This document shows positions 34,705 to 46,539 of a DNA stretch of 64,000 nt, one piece after another. Position numbers and translations under genes: made by a program. Source of the stretch: Delphinapterus leucas (lineage: Eukaryota; Chordata; Mammalia; Artiodactyla; Monodontidae); contig NW_022098050.1 of the NCBI RefSeq assembly GCF_002288925.2, positions 7,768,452 to 7,832,451 of the forward strand, read 5' to 3'. Each line of letters starts with the position of its first letter. Within the stretch, counting starts at the first letter, position 1. Under the pieces are notes generated by a model. It saw only the letters and a list, made by a program, of their open reading frames with translations, had not been told where the DNA came from and did no database searches.

Positions 34705-35496
34705 AATAATTATAAATCCACCTGTAGTTATAAGAAATAATACGGAGAGATCCCTTTTACCCTTTACCCAGTTTTTCTCAATGGAAACATTTTACAAAAC
34801 TATAGCAAAATATCACAACAAGAATACTGACATTAATACAATCTATTAACCTTATTCAGATTTCCCCAGTTTTACTTGTATTCATTTGTGTGTGTGTGTA
34901 TGTATTTAGTTCTTTACAAGTTAATTCCATCTATAAGTTTGTGCATCCACCACTGTAGGCAAGATACAGAATAGTTACATCACCAAAGAATCCACAAAAG
35001 TTACCCTTCTATAGCTGCAGCCACATCTCCTGCTACAACTCTCCACCTCATTGCTGAACTCTGGCAGCCACTAACCTGTTCACTATTTCTATAACTTTGT
35101 CATTTCGAGAATGTCATATAAACGAATTCATACCATATGTCTCTGTGGTTGGCTTTTCCACTCACTCTAATTCTCTGGAGATTCATCCCTGCTGTTGAAT
35201 GTATCGAGTTGGTTTCCTTTTATTACTGAGTAGTATTTCATGGCATGCATTTACCATAAGTTGTTCAACTATTCACCTGTTGGAAGACATCTAGGCTGAT
35301 TCCAGTTTTTGCCTACTGTGATTAAAGCTGCTATGAATATTTGTGTACAGGATTTTGTGTAAACATAAATTTTAATTTTTCTGGGATAAATGCCCAATAG
35401 TGAAATTGCTGTCTCTTATATTAATTGCATGTTTAGCTTTATAAGAAACTGCCAAAGAGTTTGGCAGGTTGTAACGTTTTATATTCCCCACAGCAA
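34705..35496 (-). mobile_element. Old L1 3' UTR and ORF2 C-terminus, antisense
   Basis: 'tcaatggaaacattttacaaaactatagc', 'tccaccactgtaggcaagatacagaatag', 'cattccattgt'-like 'gagtagtatttcatggcatgc' and 'ggctgattccagtttttgcc' are typical of an antisense L1M 3' end. It stops abruptly near 35,496, where a younger L1 begins. Confidence 0.7.
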
Positions 35497-38400
35497 TATA
35501 TATGTGTTAGCATACAGTATTTGCTTTTCTCTTTCTGACTTACTTCACTCTGTAGGACAGACTCTAGGTCCATCCACCTCACCACAAATAACTCAATTTC
35601 GTTTCTTTTTATGGCTGAGTAATATTCCATTGTATATATGTGCCACATCTTCTTTATCCACTTGTCTGTCGATGGACAATTAGGTTGCTTCCATGTCCTG
35701 GCTATTGTAAACAGAGCTGCAGTGAACATTGTGGTTCATGACTCTTTTTGAATTATGGTTTTCTCAGGGTATATGCCCAGTAGTGGGATTGCTGGGTCAT
35801 ATGGTAGTTCTATTTTTAGATTTTTAAGGAACCTCCATATTGTTCTCCATAGAGGATGTATCAATTTACATTCCCACCAACAGTGCAAGAGGGTTTCCCT
35901 TTCTCCACACCTTCTCCAGCATTTATTGTTTGTAAATTTTTTGACAATGGCCATTCTGACCAGAGTGAGATGATACCTCATTGTAGTTTTGATTTGCATT
36001 TCTCTAATGATTAGTGATGTTGAGTATCCTTTCACGTGTTTGTTGGCAATCTGTATGTCTTTTTTGAAGAAATGTCTATTTAGGTCTTCTGCCCATTTTT
36101 GGATTGGGTAGTTTCTTTCTTTGATATTGAACTGCATGAGCTGCTTGTATATTGTGGAGATGAATCCTTTATCAGTTGCTTCATTTGCAAATATTTTCTC
36201 CCATTCTGAGGGTTGTCTTTTCATCTTGTTTATGGATTCCTTTGCATTGTAAAAGCTTTTAAGTTTCATTAGGTCTCATTTATTTATTTATTTTTTATTT
36301 CCATTTCACTAGGAGGTGGGTCAAAAGGGTCTTGCTGTGATGTATGTCATAGAGTGTTCTGCCTGTTTCCATTCTTTTTGTTGCAGTGGTAAATGGGAGC
36401 ATTTCCTAAATTTCTCTTTCAGATTTTTCATCATTAGTGTATAGGAATGCCAGAGATTTCTGTGCATTAATTTTGTATCCTGCTACTTTACCAAATTCAT
36501 TGATTAGCTCTAGTAGTTTTCAGGTAGCATCTTTAGGATTCTCTATATATAGTATTATGTCATCTGCAAACAGTGACAGCTTTACTTCTTCTTTTCCAAT
36601 GTGGATTCCTTTTATTTCTTTTTCTTCTCTGATTATTGTGGCTAAAACTTCCAATACTATGTTGCATAACAGTGGTGAGAGTGGGTAACCTTCTCTTGTT
36701 CTTGATCTTAGTGTAGATGATTTCAGCTTTTCACCATTGAGAATGATGTTGGCTATGGGTTTGTCATATAGGGCCTTTATTATGTTGAGGTAACCTCTAT
36801 CCCTACTTTCCGGAGGGTTTTTTTTTTTATCATAACTGGGTGTTGAATTTTGTTGAAAGCCTTTTCTGCATCTATTGCGATGATCATATGGTTTTTATCC
36901 TTACATTTGTCAATATGGCTTATCTCATTGATTGATTTGTGTACATTGAAGAATCCTTGCATTCCTGGAATAAACCCCACTTGATCACGGTGTATGATCC
37001 TTTTAATGTGCTGTTGGATTGTTTGCTAGTATTTTGTTGAGGATTTTTGCATCTATGTTCATCAGTGATATCGGCCTGTAGTTTTCTTTCTTTGCGACAC
37101 CCTTGTCTGGTTTTGGTATCAGGGTGATGGTGGCATCATAGAATGAGTTTGGGAGTGTTCCTCCCTCTGCTATATTTTGGAAGAGCTTGAGAAGGATAGG
37201 TGGTAGCTCTTCTCTAAATGTTTGATAGAATTTGCCTGTGAAGCCATCTGGTTCTGGGCTTTTGTTTGTTGGAAGATTTTTAATCACAGTTTCAATTTCA
37301 GTGCTTGTGACTGGTCTGTTTATATTTTCTATTTCTTCCTGGCTCAGTCTCAGAAGGTTGTGCTTTTCAAAGAATGTGTCCATTTCTTCCAGGTTGTCCA
37401 TTTTTTTGGCGTAGAGTTGCTTGTAGTAACCTCCCATGATCCTTTGTATTTCTGCAGTGTCAGTTGTTACTTCTCCTTTTTCATTTCTGATTCTGTTGAT
37501 TTGAGTCTTCTCCCTTTTTTTCTTGATGAGTCTGGCTAATGGTTTATCAATTTTCTTTATCTTCTCAAAGAACGAGCTTTCAGTTCTATAGATCTTTGCT
37601 ATCATTTCCTTAATTTCTTTTTAATTTATTTCTTTTCTGATCTTTATGATTTCTTTCCTTCTGCTAACTTTGGGGTTTTCTTGTTCTTCTTTCTCTAATT
37701 GCTTTAAGTATAAGGTTAGGTTGTTTATTAGAGATGATTTTTGTTTCTTGAGGTAGGATTGTATTACTATAAACTTCCCTCTTAGAACTGCTTTTGCTGC
37801 ATTCCATAGGTTTTGGGTCGTTGTGTTTTCATTGTAATTTGTTCCTAGGTATTTTTTGATTCCCTCTCTGATTTCTTCAGTGATCTCTTGGTTATTTAGT
37901 AGTGTATTGTTTAGCCTCCACGTGTTTGTTTTTTTTTACATATTTTTTCTTGTAATTGATATCTAGTCTCATGGTATTGTGATCAGAAAAGATACCTGAT
38001 ATGATTTCAATTTTCTTAAATTGACCAAGGCTTGATTTGTGACCCAAGGTATGATCTATCCTGGAGAATGTTCCATGAGCACTTGAGAGGAAATTTTATT
38101 TTGTTGTTTTTGGATGGAATGCCCTACAAATATCGATTAAGTCCACCTTGTTTAATGTGTCATTTAAAGCTTGTGTTTCCTTATTTATTTTCATTTTGGT
38201 TGATCTATCCATTGGTGAAAGTGGGGTGTTAAAGTCCCATACTATTATCGTGTTACTGTCGATTTCCCATTTTATGGCTGTTAGCATTTGCCTTATGTAT
38301 TGAGGCGCTCCTATCATGGGTGCATAAATATTTACAATTGTTTCATCCTCTTCTTGGATTGATCCCTTGATCATTATGTAGTGTCCTTCCTTGTCTCTTG

Positions 38401-38665
38401 TAACATTCTTTATTTTAAAGTCTATTTTTTCAGATGTGAGAATTGCTACTCCAGCTTTCTTTTGGTTTCCTTTTGCATGGAATACCTTTTTCCATCCCCT
38501 CACTTTTAGTCTGTATGTGCCCCTAGGTCTGAAGTGGGTCTCTTGTAGACAGCATACATATGGGTCTTGTTTTTGTATCCATTCAGTCAGTCTATGTCTT
38601 TTGGGTGGAGCATTTAATCCATTTATATTTAAGGTGATTATCGATATGTATGTTCCTATTACCAT
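35497..38665 (-). pseudogene. L1 ORF2 (endonuclease-reverse transcriptase), broken
   Basis: The start codon is at 38,665 and opens with MVIGTYISIITLNINGLNAP. The endonuclease part keeps QETHFRP and MDRSTKMK. The frame breaks near 38,096, and the rest of the endonuclease to about 37,900 is shifted. The RT part reads [23 protein letters not shown] (the usual GPDG is EPDG here), then [22 protein letters not shown] is at 36,559-36,570 on the complement. Near 36,375 the text jumps from the region after FADD to that encoding H-S-K-I-L, losing about 650 nt relative to copy 1 (approximately its 18,785-19,430). A C-terminal frame with [19 protein letters not shown] and [15 protein letters not shown] follows (35,736-36,269). 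The protein cannot be made. Confidence 0.93.
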
Positions 38666-38723
38666 TTTCTTAATCGTTTTCAGTTTGTTATTGTAGGTCT
38701 TTCCCTTCTCTTGTGTTTCCTGC

Positions 38724-39613
38724 CTAGAGAAGTTCCTCTAGCATTTGTTGTAAAGCTGGTTTGGTGGTGCTGAATTCTCTGAACTTTTGCTTCTCTGTAA
38801 AGGTTTTAATTTCTCTGTCAAATCTCAATGAGATCCTTGCTGTGTAGAGTAATCTTGGTTGTAGGTTTTTCCCTTTCATCACTTTAAATATGTCCTGTCA
38901 CTTCCTTCTGGCTTGCAGAGCTTCTGCTGAAAGATCAGCTGTTAACCTTATGGAGATTCCCTTGTATGTTATTTGTTGCTTTTCCCTTGCTGCTTTTAAG
39001 ATATTTTGTTTGTGTTTAATTTTTGATAATTTGATTAATATGTGTCTTGGCATGTTTCTCCTTGGATTTATCCTGTATGGGACTCTCTGCACTTCCTGGA
39101 CTTGATTGACTATTTGTTTCCCATATTAGGGAAATTTTCAACTATAATCTCTTCAAATAGTTTCTCAGTCCCTTTCTTTTTCTCTTCTTCTTCTGGGACC
39201 CCTATAATTAAAATGTTGCTGCATTTAATGTTTTCCCAGAGGTCTCTGAGACTCTCCTCAGTTCTTTTCGTTCTTTTTTCTTTATTCTGCTATGTGGTAG
39301 TTATTTCCACTATTTTATCTTCCATGTCACTTATCCGTTCTTCTGCCTCAGTTATTCTGCTACTGATTCCTTCTAAAGAGTTTTTCATTTCATTTATTGT
39401 GTTGTTTATCACTGTTTGTTTGCTCTTCAATTCTTCTAGGTCCTTGTTAAACGTTTCTTCTTTTTCTCCATTCTATGTCCAAGATTTTGGATCATCTTGA
39501 CTATCATTACTCTGAATTCTTTTTCAGTAGATTGCCTATTTTCTCTTCATGTGTTTGGTCTGGTGGGTTTTTCCCTCGCTCCTCATCTGCTGCGTATTTC
39601 TCTGTCTTCTCAT
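38724..39613 (-). pseudogene. L1 ORF1, broken
   Basis: Start codon complement at 39,611-39,613 and stop complement at 38,724-38,726 give an 890-nt reading, the same as copy 3. The coiled-coil region and the C-terminal fragment QRVPYRINPRRNMPRHILIKLSKIKHKQNILKAAREKQQITYK (38,898-39,092) are readable, and IRLTADLSAEALQARRK follows in the same fragment. Frameshifts disrupt the N-terminal half and the region after codon REKQ. The role in a live element would be RNA packaging and chaperoning. Confidence 0.9.
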
Positions 39614-40232
39614 TTTGCTTAGCTTACTGTATTTATGTTCTCCTTTTCACAGGCTGCAGGTTCATAGTTCTTGTTGTTTTTGGTGTCTGCCTCCAGTGGC
39701 TAAGGTTGGTTCTGTGGGTTGTGTAGGCTTCGCCGTGGAGGGGAGTGGTGCCTGTGTTCTGATGGATGAGGCTGTGTCTTGTCTTTCTGGTGGGGAGGAC
39801 TGTGTCCGGTGGTGTCTTTTGGGGTGTCTGTGAACTTATTATGATTTTAGCTGCCTCTCTGCTAATGGGTGGGGTTTTGTTCCTGTCTTGCTAGTTGTTT
39901 GACATGGGTGTGCAGCACTGGAGCTCTCTGGTCATTGAGTGGAGCTGGGTCTTAGCGTTGAGACAGAGATCTCTCAGAGAGCTTTTGCTGTTTGATATTA
40001 TGTGGAGCCAGGAGGTCTCTGGTGTACCAATGTCCTGAACTCGGCTCTGCCACCTCAGAGGCACAGGCCTGACACCCGGCCGGAGCACCAAGACCCTGTC
40101 AGCCACACGGCTGCTAGTGTTGGGGGGGTCTCCTGAAGAGGTGGGGGTTGCCTATGGCTCACTGCAGATACAAGGACATGGGCAACAGAAGTTCTGGGAA
40201 GTTCTCCTTGGCGTGAGCCCTCCTAGAGTCCC
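39614..40232 (-). promoter_or_regulatory. L1 5' UTR, unspliced at the acceptor position
   Basis: Aligns antisense with 14,924-15,421 and 55,019-55,515. It continues upstream beyond the point where those copies diverge. On the minus strand the text reads ...ACACTAGCAG then CCGTGTGGCTGAC, with the boundary at 40,111/40,110 and a C-rich stretch 10-25 nt before it. The last 120 bp (40,111-40,232) are L1 5' UTR not present in copies 1 or 3. Confidence 0.75.
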
Positions 40233-41515
40233 CCATTATTAATTTAGCCTCATTGAATTTTAATTTAATGTTATGAACTCTAGTGTCTGATATTTACCAA
40301 TGAAACTCTATTATGAGTGTTCTTAAAGAACTTCATAAATCAGAGTTATTAACCAAAAAATACTATAGTTTATATTGCTTGCACTAAATAGAATATTTCA
40401 CTGGCTCCAAAGGAGAATATTCACCTTGCTCTTGGGTTGGTATCTTATCTCTATTTCTCATTTTCTCTCTCTCTCTGGGGGTGTTTCTCATTTTCTTTTC
40501 ATATACGTTTTATTTTCTCTTTTTCATGTTGTGTTTTCTCCCTTGGCCACCCTACTCTGCCTTATAACCTCATTTCATTTGTCAGATGGGTGATCTTTGC
40601 TAGAATTACATAAATAGTGTAATAACGGAAGATTTTTCACCCTCTCATTTGTTGCTGTGAATCCAGAATCACATTATCGAGGACTGCTGAGCACAACCAA
40701 TGTTATTATCTGCAAAGAAAGGAAGGAGAATCTTTGAAATCACATAGTCATTTTGCTTTGCAGTCCAGGCACTTACAAAGAATGCAAATGACTGTTTGCA
40801 AAATGGAGAAATAAATGTTATTTATTTAAATTTATTTGCTAGCCACCTGGTAGAGGGCCTAGATAGAAGGGGGCCTTGGAGTAGAGGAAGCCTTTTCCTC
40901 CTTGCCTGTTGTCTGCTGTGATCTTCTTTGTTCTATTTTTTTTTTGTTCTATGAAATAAGCAGTGAGGTGATTTTGACAAAGCACCTCTGTTTCTCAACT
41001 ATACTGTATAATGCAATACCTGGTAAGCATGTTTCATCCTATGGTTTCCAGGCTCCTATTTTTCATTCCTTAGATGCATTCTTAGGGGACAAAATGTAAG
41101 ATTTTTTTTTTAACAAATTGAACACTTCAATTCAGTTGCAGTCTAAAAATATATAAAGAAATTTCATCTTGATCATCTGGATGACTACTTCATCTCCAAG
41201 TGCTGCCAGAGAATTCCAGGAACCAAAATTGTTTACGATTATACTCACAAGTAAAGGCCAAGTATATTACTACCTGCTGCATGAAGGGCTTTTTACAGAG
41301 GTTCAAATGGAGAATTGAGTCATCAAAAAGCTCTCAGAGTACAAGTCTCATCAAACAAAAGGCATAAGAGCCGTTGTAGTCAGGATTACTTCAAAATACC
41401 AATAAATGCATTGTGCACTCTTTTTTATGTAAGAAAAAGGCAAAAATAATATGTAGTAAACCTGCAATTACTTATTTTTAACTTTTCAGTATTGGATTTT
41501 GGAGTACAGTATTAA
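40233..41515. other. Single-copy DNA, no gene seen
   Basis: No recognisable repeat or exon. It includes a short TC run near 40,466 and T-runs at 40,937 and 41,102. Confidence 0.45.
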
Positions 41516-41519
41516 ATCG

Positions 41520-42012
41520 ACTACACCATTGTCAACTACAAGTGGCATTCTCCACTGGCGCTTGCCATCTACCCCTACAAGGATTAAATCATGCGCCGCT
41601 GCAGCTGCTGACCTTCAACTCGCCCTGAAAGGAGCTCAGGGGGCAGAGCTGCAGTGAGGCCCTCTGTGCTCTGGGGAAAACTGGCAGAACAGGGCTTCAG
41701 ATAGATATTTTCAGGAGACAACTCTATGAGCCCAATTCTTGTATCTCCTCATATCTAGAAAAGCACTGAAATCCTTCATGGTGACGACTGCTCCTCGTGC
41801 CTAGCAGTAACCTTCACGAGACTAGCAGAAACCTTCTACAAAAAATATGTGCTTGACTGCACGTATTCCCCCTTCACCAAAATCACGTGTATACTGATCT
41901 TCCCCCCTGTCTTTTTGGAGCAGTTTCTCAGAGCTATCTGGGATGCTGTCTCCCGGGCTGCAGTCCTCATTTTGCCCCAAATAAAACGTAACTCGCAACT
42001 CTCACGTTGTGC
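41520..42012 (+). mobile_element. Endogenous retrovirus LTR (U3-R-U5 pattern)
   Basis: The block has a GC-richer body. A 'ggagcagtttctcagagctatctgggatgctgtctcc' R-like segment precedes AATAAAAC at 41,980 and a 'caactctcacgttgtgca' U5 end, an arrangement I associate with a cetartiodactyl class I LTR family. No partner LTR or primer binding site is visible. The 5' boundary is uncertain by some tens of bases. Confidence 0.55.
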
Positions 42013-43005
42013 ATTTTTTTAAAAGTCTAAACCATCAAGGTAAAGAATTGGTGATTTAAAATTAGGTCATTGTTAAAATTGAAAAATTGCACTAGTAAAA
42101 ATAGCAATGAGACATGATGGCCCATCATTCTCAATATAAAAATAATCAAATAAACAAAAATTATAAAATATTCAAATATATCTGCCTGTTTTCATCAAAA
42201 ATAACATCATCAATTTAGTTTTGGGGAAATATCCTTGATCATATTAAGTTAATATTTTTAGTTTTATTTATTTTATTTTGTAACTTCGTTTGTATTTATA
42301 ATTCACTGTTGTTTTACAAGTGAAAAGGTTTCTATTCAGCTTTATGGCTATACATATTTTAGAAGCATTTCCAGTAGTGAAATGAAATCAAGGGTGTGAT
42401 AATGAGTATAAGATGCTTTAGGGCACTGGAGAGATTAAGGAGCATAGAGGTTACATAAGCCCAAGAGTGACATGATCGGTGATTTCAGGTGAGAGCATTC
42501 AAAACTAGATAGAGACTGAATTCAGCAGAGTAAGAAATAAGAAGACAGGGACAGAAAACTAAACCATTATCATTATACTGAAAGGAGTGGAATGGGGAAA
42601 GCAAAGAGCTTGGGAAGGATGATGTTACAGAAATTTGGACACAAGGTGATAGAGATCTGACCTAAGATAGTGAGAAAAATAATGGAGAGTGACATTCTGA
42701 AATTAAATAAAATCTAACATAGTGATCGCACCATGAAACTACCTGGAATACAAACATAATTACTCTGATTTGATCTTTGGGTTTTTTCTTTTCCACAGAG
42801 AAAGAGATAGTCACCCTGGAGCCAAAGCAGGACCTCAGTACTAAAAGACCAGGGATTTAGTGCTGGATCTTATACCTACTTATTGTCATTCATATAGTCT
42901 TTGTGGTCTCATTTACCTCATCCATAAACAAAATGGATTAGCTGAAAGGGTGGTTTTCAAATACCATTTCCTCCCCTCACTATTGAACGTTTTATTCTAA
43001 GCTAC
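42013..43005. other. Single-copy DNA plus MIR remnant
   Basis: Nothing coding. 42,865-42,960 resembles a decayed sense MIR core ('tctcatttacctcatccataaacaaaatgg'). Confidence 0.4.
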
Positions 43006-43009
43006 TTGA

Positions 43010-43645
43010 CATCTTATATAGAACTCAAAAAGTTGAGAAAGATAAAAGCAGCCCTGAAGTTTTGTTAAAAATTTGGCACATATGTATCATATGATCTGGC
43101 CGTTCCACTCCCAGGTACTTATCTGAGATAAACAAAAGCAAATGTCAATTACAAAGACTAGTATAAGAATTTTATAGCAGCTTCATTTGTAATAGCCAAA
43201 AACTAGTGACAACAGAAATCTTCACCAACAGATAAATAGTGGTATGTCCATACAAAGGGATACTCTTTAGCAATAAAAAGGAATTTTCTATGAATACACA
43301 CAACTTGAGTCAATCTCAAAATGACTATAGCAGTGAAAGAAGCCCAACAAAAGAGAGTACGTATTATATGATTCATTTTATAAAACTAGCAAATGCAAAC
43401 TATTTTATAATGACAAAAATTAGATCAGTGGTTACTATGGATGGATGGAGAGATGGGGGTGGGAGGAATTACAAAGGGGCATCAAGAAACTTTTGGGGTG
43501 GTGATGGATTCATTTACTATCTTGATTGTGGTGATGGTTTCAAGGATATATATATGTCAAAATTTATCAAATTTTACACATTAAGTATGTGTAATTTGTG
43601 TGTCAATTATATCTCAATAAAGCTGTTCTTAAAAATATAGAGCAA
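43010..43645 (+). mobile_element. Old L1 ORF2 C-terminus and 3' UTR
   Basis: 'catatgatctggccgttccactcccaggtactt' (degenerate [12 protein letters not shown] coding text), 'agaattttatagcagcttcatttgtaatagccaaaaac', 'caataaaaaggaat', 'ggttactatggatggatgg' and 'gtgtcaattatatctcaataaagctg' give the complete order of an old L1 tail. A 133-codon open frame here (43,239-43,640) is chance readthrough of this remnant. Confidence 0.8.
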
Positions 43646-43648
43646 TCC

Positions 43649-44223
43649 TGACAGTTGACCCCTGGAAGTTGGTCTAGTTGCTTCCAGTTAGGGCATGGTG
43701 TTCCTTTGGGGGACAAAAACAGTATCACAGGATATCAACATTAGACAAGGACTCCCCATGACTGTGATGGAACAAAAGAATGGAAAGACCACTTCACACT
43801 CCACAATGATACCTAAACAGAGATATTAGCAGAGCCATTAGGCAGAGAATGACCAAACACCACTGCACCACCTTCTAAGTTAACATGAGCGACAACTGCT
43901 TCTTCAATGAATACTCTAGCCCCATTTTTTCCCTTACCTCCTAGATAAAAAATAAGGTAGTCAATTATCAAACTGCCCCAGATTCCTGACAGCAGTCAGT
44001 CCAAAACAGACCCTTGCCTCCTGAGCCGTCCCACTAAAATAAAATAAAATAAAAAACACAAGCCTCAATCCTATAATAAGTGACCCCCTCCCCGTACCCA
44101 TTTCCTCTTTCAGAGACTCTCCAGTGTTTCTGCATAGTGTGCAGTCTCACTTGCTGCAATAATAATAAACCTAACTTTATTGACTAAAAGTTTTCCTGGT
44201 GATCTCTGGCTGGTGGATATAAC
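43649..44223 (+). mobile_element. Probable endogenous retrovirus LTR
   Basis: Starts TGACAGTTGACC and can be read to ...GGATATAACA, i.e. TG...CA over 575 bp. It has a late 'agtctcacttgctgcaataataataaacctaactttattgac' segment that looks like a polyadenylation signal region followed by U5. It sits directly after an L1 tail. A short AAAAT slippage run lies at 44,036-44,055. I found no target duplication and cannot name the family. Confidence 0.45.
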
Positions 44224-45525
44224 AAAGAACAACTTGAAAATAGAGTTCTCTGAACTGTGGGATGTGGGAAACCTCTCTTGTTCTCCATTCTACCTCCCCC
44301 TGAGGGCCTTCCACTCTGGAAGCCACTGAAGCAGATACTCTCTAACAACTACTAAAACCCATATTTTCGTGGTGTTGATGATGATAATCTCAGTCTCTGG
44401 AGATAATAATAGCCTTTATGCAGCTTTTTAATTGAGACAGTCTCTTGAAAGAACTGGAATGTTTGTTTTAACATTAGTATTGTATCTGAGAATGTGATCA
44501 ACAGTTAACGGAGAGGCCATTATTTATGCAGAGAAATCATTTTGACGTCTCTTTAACAGTTTAATATTTTCCCCAGGGCTCTCAATTTCCCTCTATACTT
44601 GGTCTGTGGCATTGGGGAGAGGAATTCCATTTTTGCTGACTTAAAAGAGATTGATCCATGAATGTGTTTTCCTTAGCTTCCTGCTGATAAATGTTTTTCC
44701 CCTGCTTTTTTCCTGAGTTATTTCTGTCCTGGATTCTCATCTTGAATAAGCAGACAGGGAACTGAGATGAAGAACAGACTCGAATATTTGGGATGTTTTC
44801 CAGAATGCACTGGCCAATGATGGAAGGCTGTGATGGGGCAAAGAAAATTTGATTCGTGAAAGTTAATTCTGGAACTTTAAATATACCCAAATGTCAAACC
44901 TACTTTTTTGAAAGGTAAGAGTATGTATCTATAAACTTCTTTTTCTATCCTACTAAAATCCTTAAAAAATTTACTATCTGCCGTCTAATCTATATTGTCA
45001 CTTTACAGAGTCCTAGAAGGAATTTTTATAACATCTTTTGTTGTTTAAATATGTATAATAGGCAGCACAGTAATAGAAGCCCAAGACTAAAAGAATATTG
45101 AGGTTATAAAAGTGGATTTTGATTTGTGACTATAATTCTTTGATTTTAGGAAAAGTGGGGCAGGTGGGGTGGGGGGGAACAGAAGTGGTAATATCAGAAG
45201 GAAGAAACCATCTTCCCGTGTTATATTCATCCTTCCAAGCATGGCAGTTTTGGTACCACAGCCTATATTTTGGGACTGGAGCTCAGTTGGGAAGAGATAA
45301 TCAGGGAACAAAATCTACAGCCTGGCAATGGAGACAGTGAAGCAAGAGTCCAGCAGAGAAGGAAAGTTTAAATTTTATAGACTGACAGGAAATTTCAAAA
45401 GAACATACTCTTCTGTAGCTTTTTGATCTTTTTAAAGACCTTTCACATTTATTGTCTCACTGAAAATCTAGAAAACTCCAGGGAGGTAAGTAAGGCTGGT
45501 AAAATTATAAAATGTGAGTATAGTT
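44224..45525. other. Single-copy DNA, no gene seen
   Basis: A 102-codon antisense open frame (44,582-44,890) has no recognisable domain. A G-run lies at 45,164-45,178. Confidence 0.4.
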
Positions 45526-45529
45526 AGGA

Positions 45530-45765
45530 CTCAGGGCCCTGTAGTCAGGAGCTAAGACTCTCATCTTAGCAAAGCCACTTGCCAAATACTAACTTTGGAC
45601 AATTTATGAAACCTCTTTAAGCCTTAATGTTATTAATGTATTCCTGAAAAATAGTACCTACTTCAGATGAGGCCCGTGAGGATTACATAAGACAATGAAT
45701 GAAAAGCTCTTAGCATAGGCCTTGCCACACTGTAAGCCCTTTATAAAGATTAGCTACTATTACTA
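45530..45765 (+). mobile_element. MIR SINE, nearly complete
   Basis: Contains, in order, a degenerate 'gactcagggccctgtagtcagg' head, the 'ggacaatttatgaaacctctttaagcct' core, 'gtgaggattacataagacaatgaatgaaaagctcttagcatagg' and a 3' 'ttgccacactgtaagccctttataa' end. Confidence 0.8.
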
Positions 45766-46535
45766 CTATTGCTACTATTCACTGCAAAGAAAGTAATTAT
45801 GCTCTAGCACTGAACATTCTTTTTATGTGTATCAAACTAGTACACATACCTTAAAAAGTGAAATACTACTAAAAGTTTATAATTAAACAGCCTTACTACT
45901 TCCTTTCACATGTGATTCTCTTTTCCCAGAGGGAGCAACTCAATTTTTCTAGATGCTTTTTTTTCTTTTTTAGTGTTCATTGTCATATTTCTAAATAACA
46001 TGCCCTGCTGCTATTTATTAAGTTTTCCATTTTCAAGCATCACGCATTAATTTCTTGTGATAAAAAATCAGAATTTTGTATTCTTACACTACCCCACATT
46101 AACTTCCTGTTCTACACCTCTCCCTATTTTTCTAAGTTATATCACATTTTTGACAAACTGAATACTCAGTTTATATTATCATAACTAAATATGTATTATT
46201 CAGAGTTAAACTGCTTGTATGTGATAATTATCTTTCCTTTCTTGTACAACTTTGTTTTTCCTGGAAATTAGTATAATTATCACATTTGCTCATTTGCTTG
46301 GTTTCCTATTTTCCTATCAACAATTCTTGCCACACTCACCAATAAAACTGTGAAATTTCTCTCAATTCAGTCAAATATATCAGTTCATTTCTCTGAGGGG
46401 GTAGTGGGAAGAGATACCCATGTATCTAATATAAAGCATATAATCTATTTTTATTTTTTCTCTGCAAGTTTTAAAGGTAGTTTTTGTGCCCACAGTATTG
46501 TGAAATTTAATAATGTTTTAATAATTATAAATAAA
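45766..46535. other. AT-rich DNA, no gene seen
   Basis: T-rich, with no exon or recent repeat. Confidence 0.4.
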
Positions 46536-46539
46536 TAAT

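Larger units (their letters stand above)
35497..40232 (-). mobile_element. L1 copy 2, antisense, 3' UTR missing
   Basis: Read from 40,232 downward: 5' UTR (to 39,614), ORF1 (39,613-38,724), spacer, ORF2 (38,665-35,497). ORF2 ends within the LTHIY block, and no stop, 3' UTR or poly(A)/poly(T) follows. The young L1 passes directly into an older antisense L1 at about 35,497 through a shared ATATATG. About 650 bp of ORF2 is also deleted near 36,375. It is the same subfamily as copy 1, judged from ORF and 5' UTR text. Confidence 0.94.

Noticed and set aside
43239..43640. 133-codon open frame as a small gene
   Set aside because: The nucleotide sequence is an old L1 ORF2/3' UTR remnant, and the frame does not follow the ORF2 frame throughout. 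It is chance readthrough.
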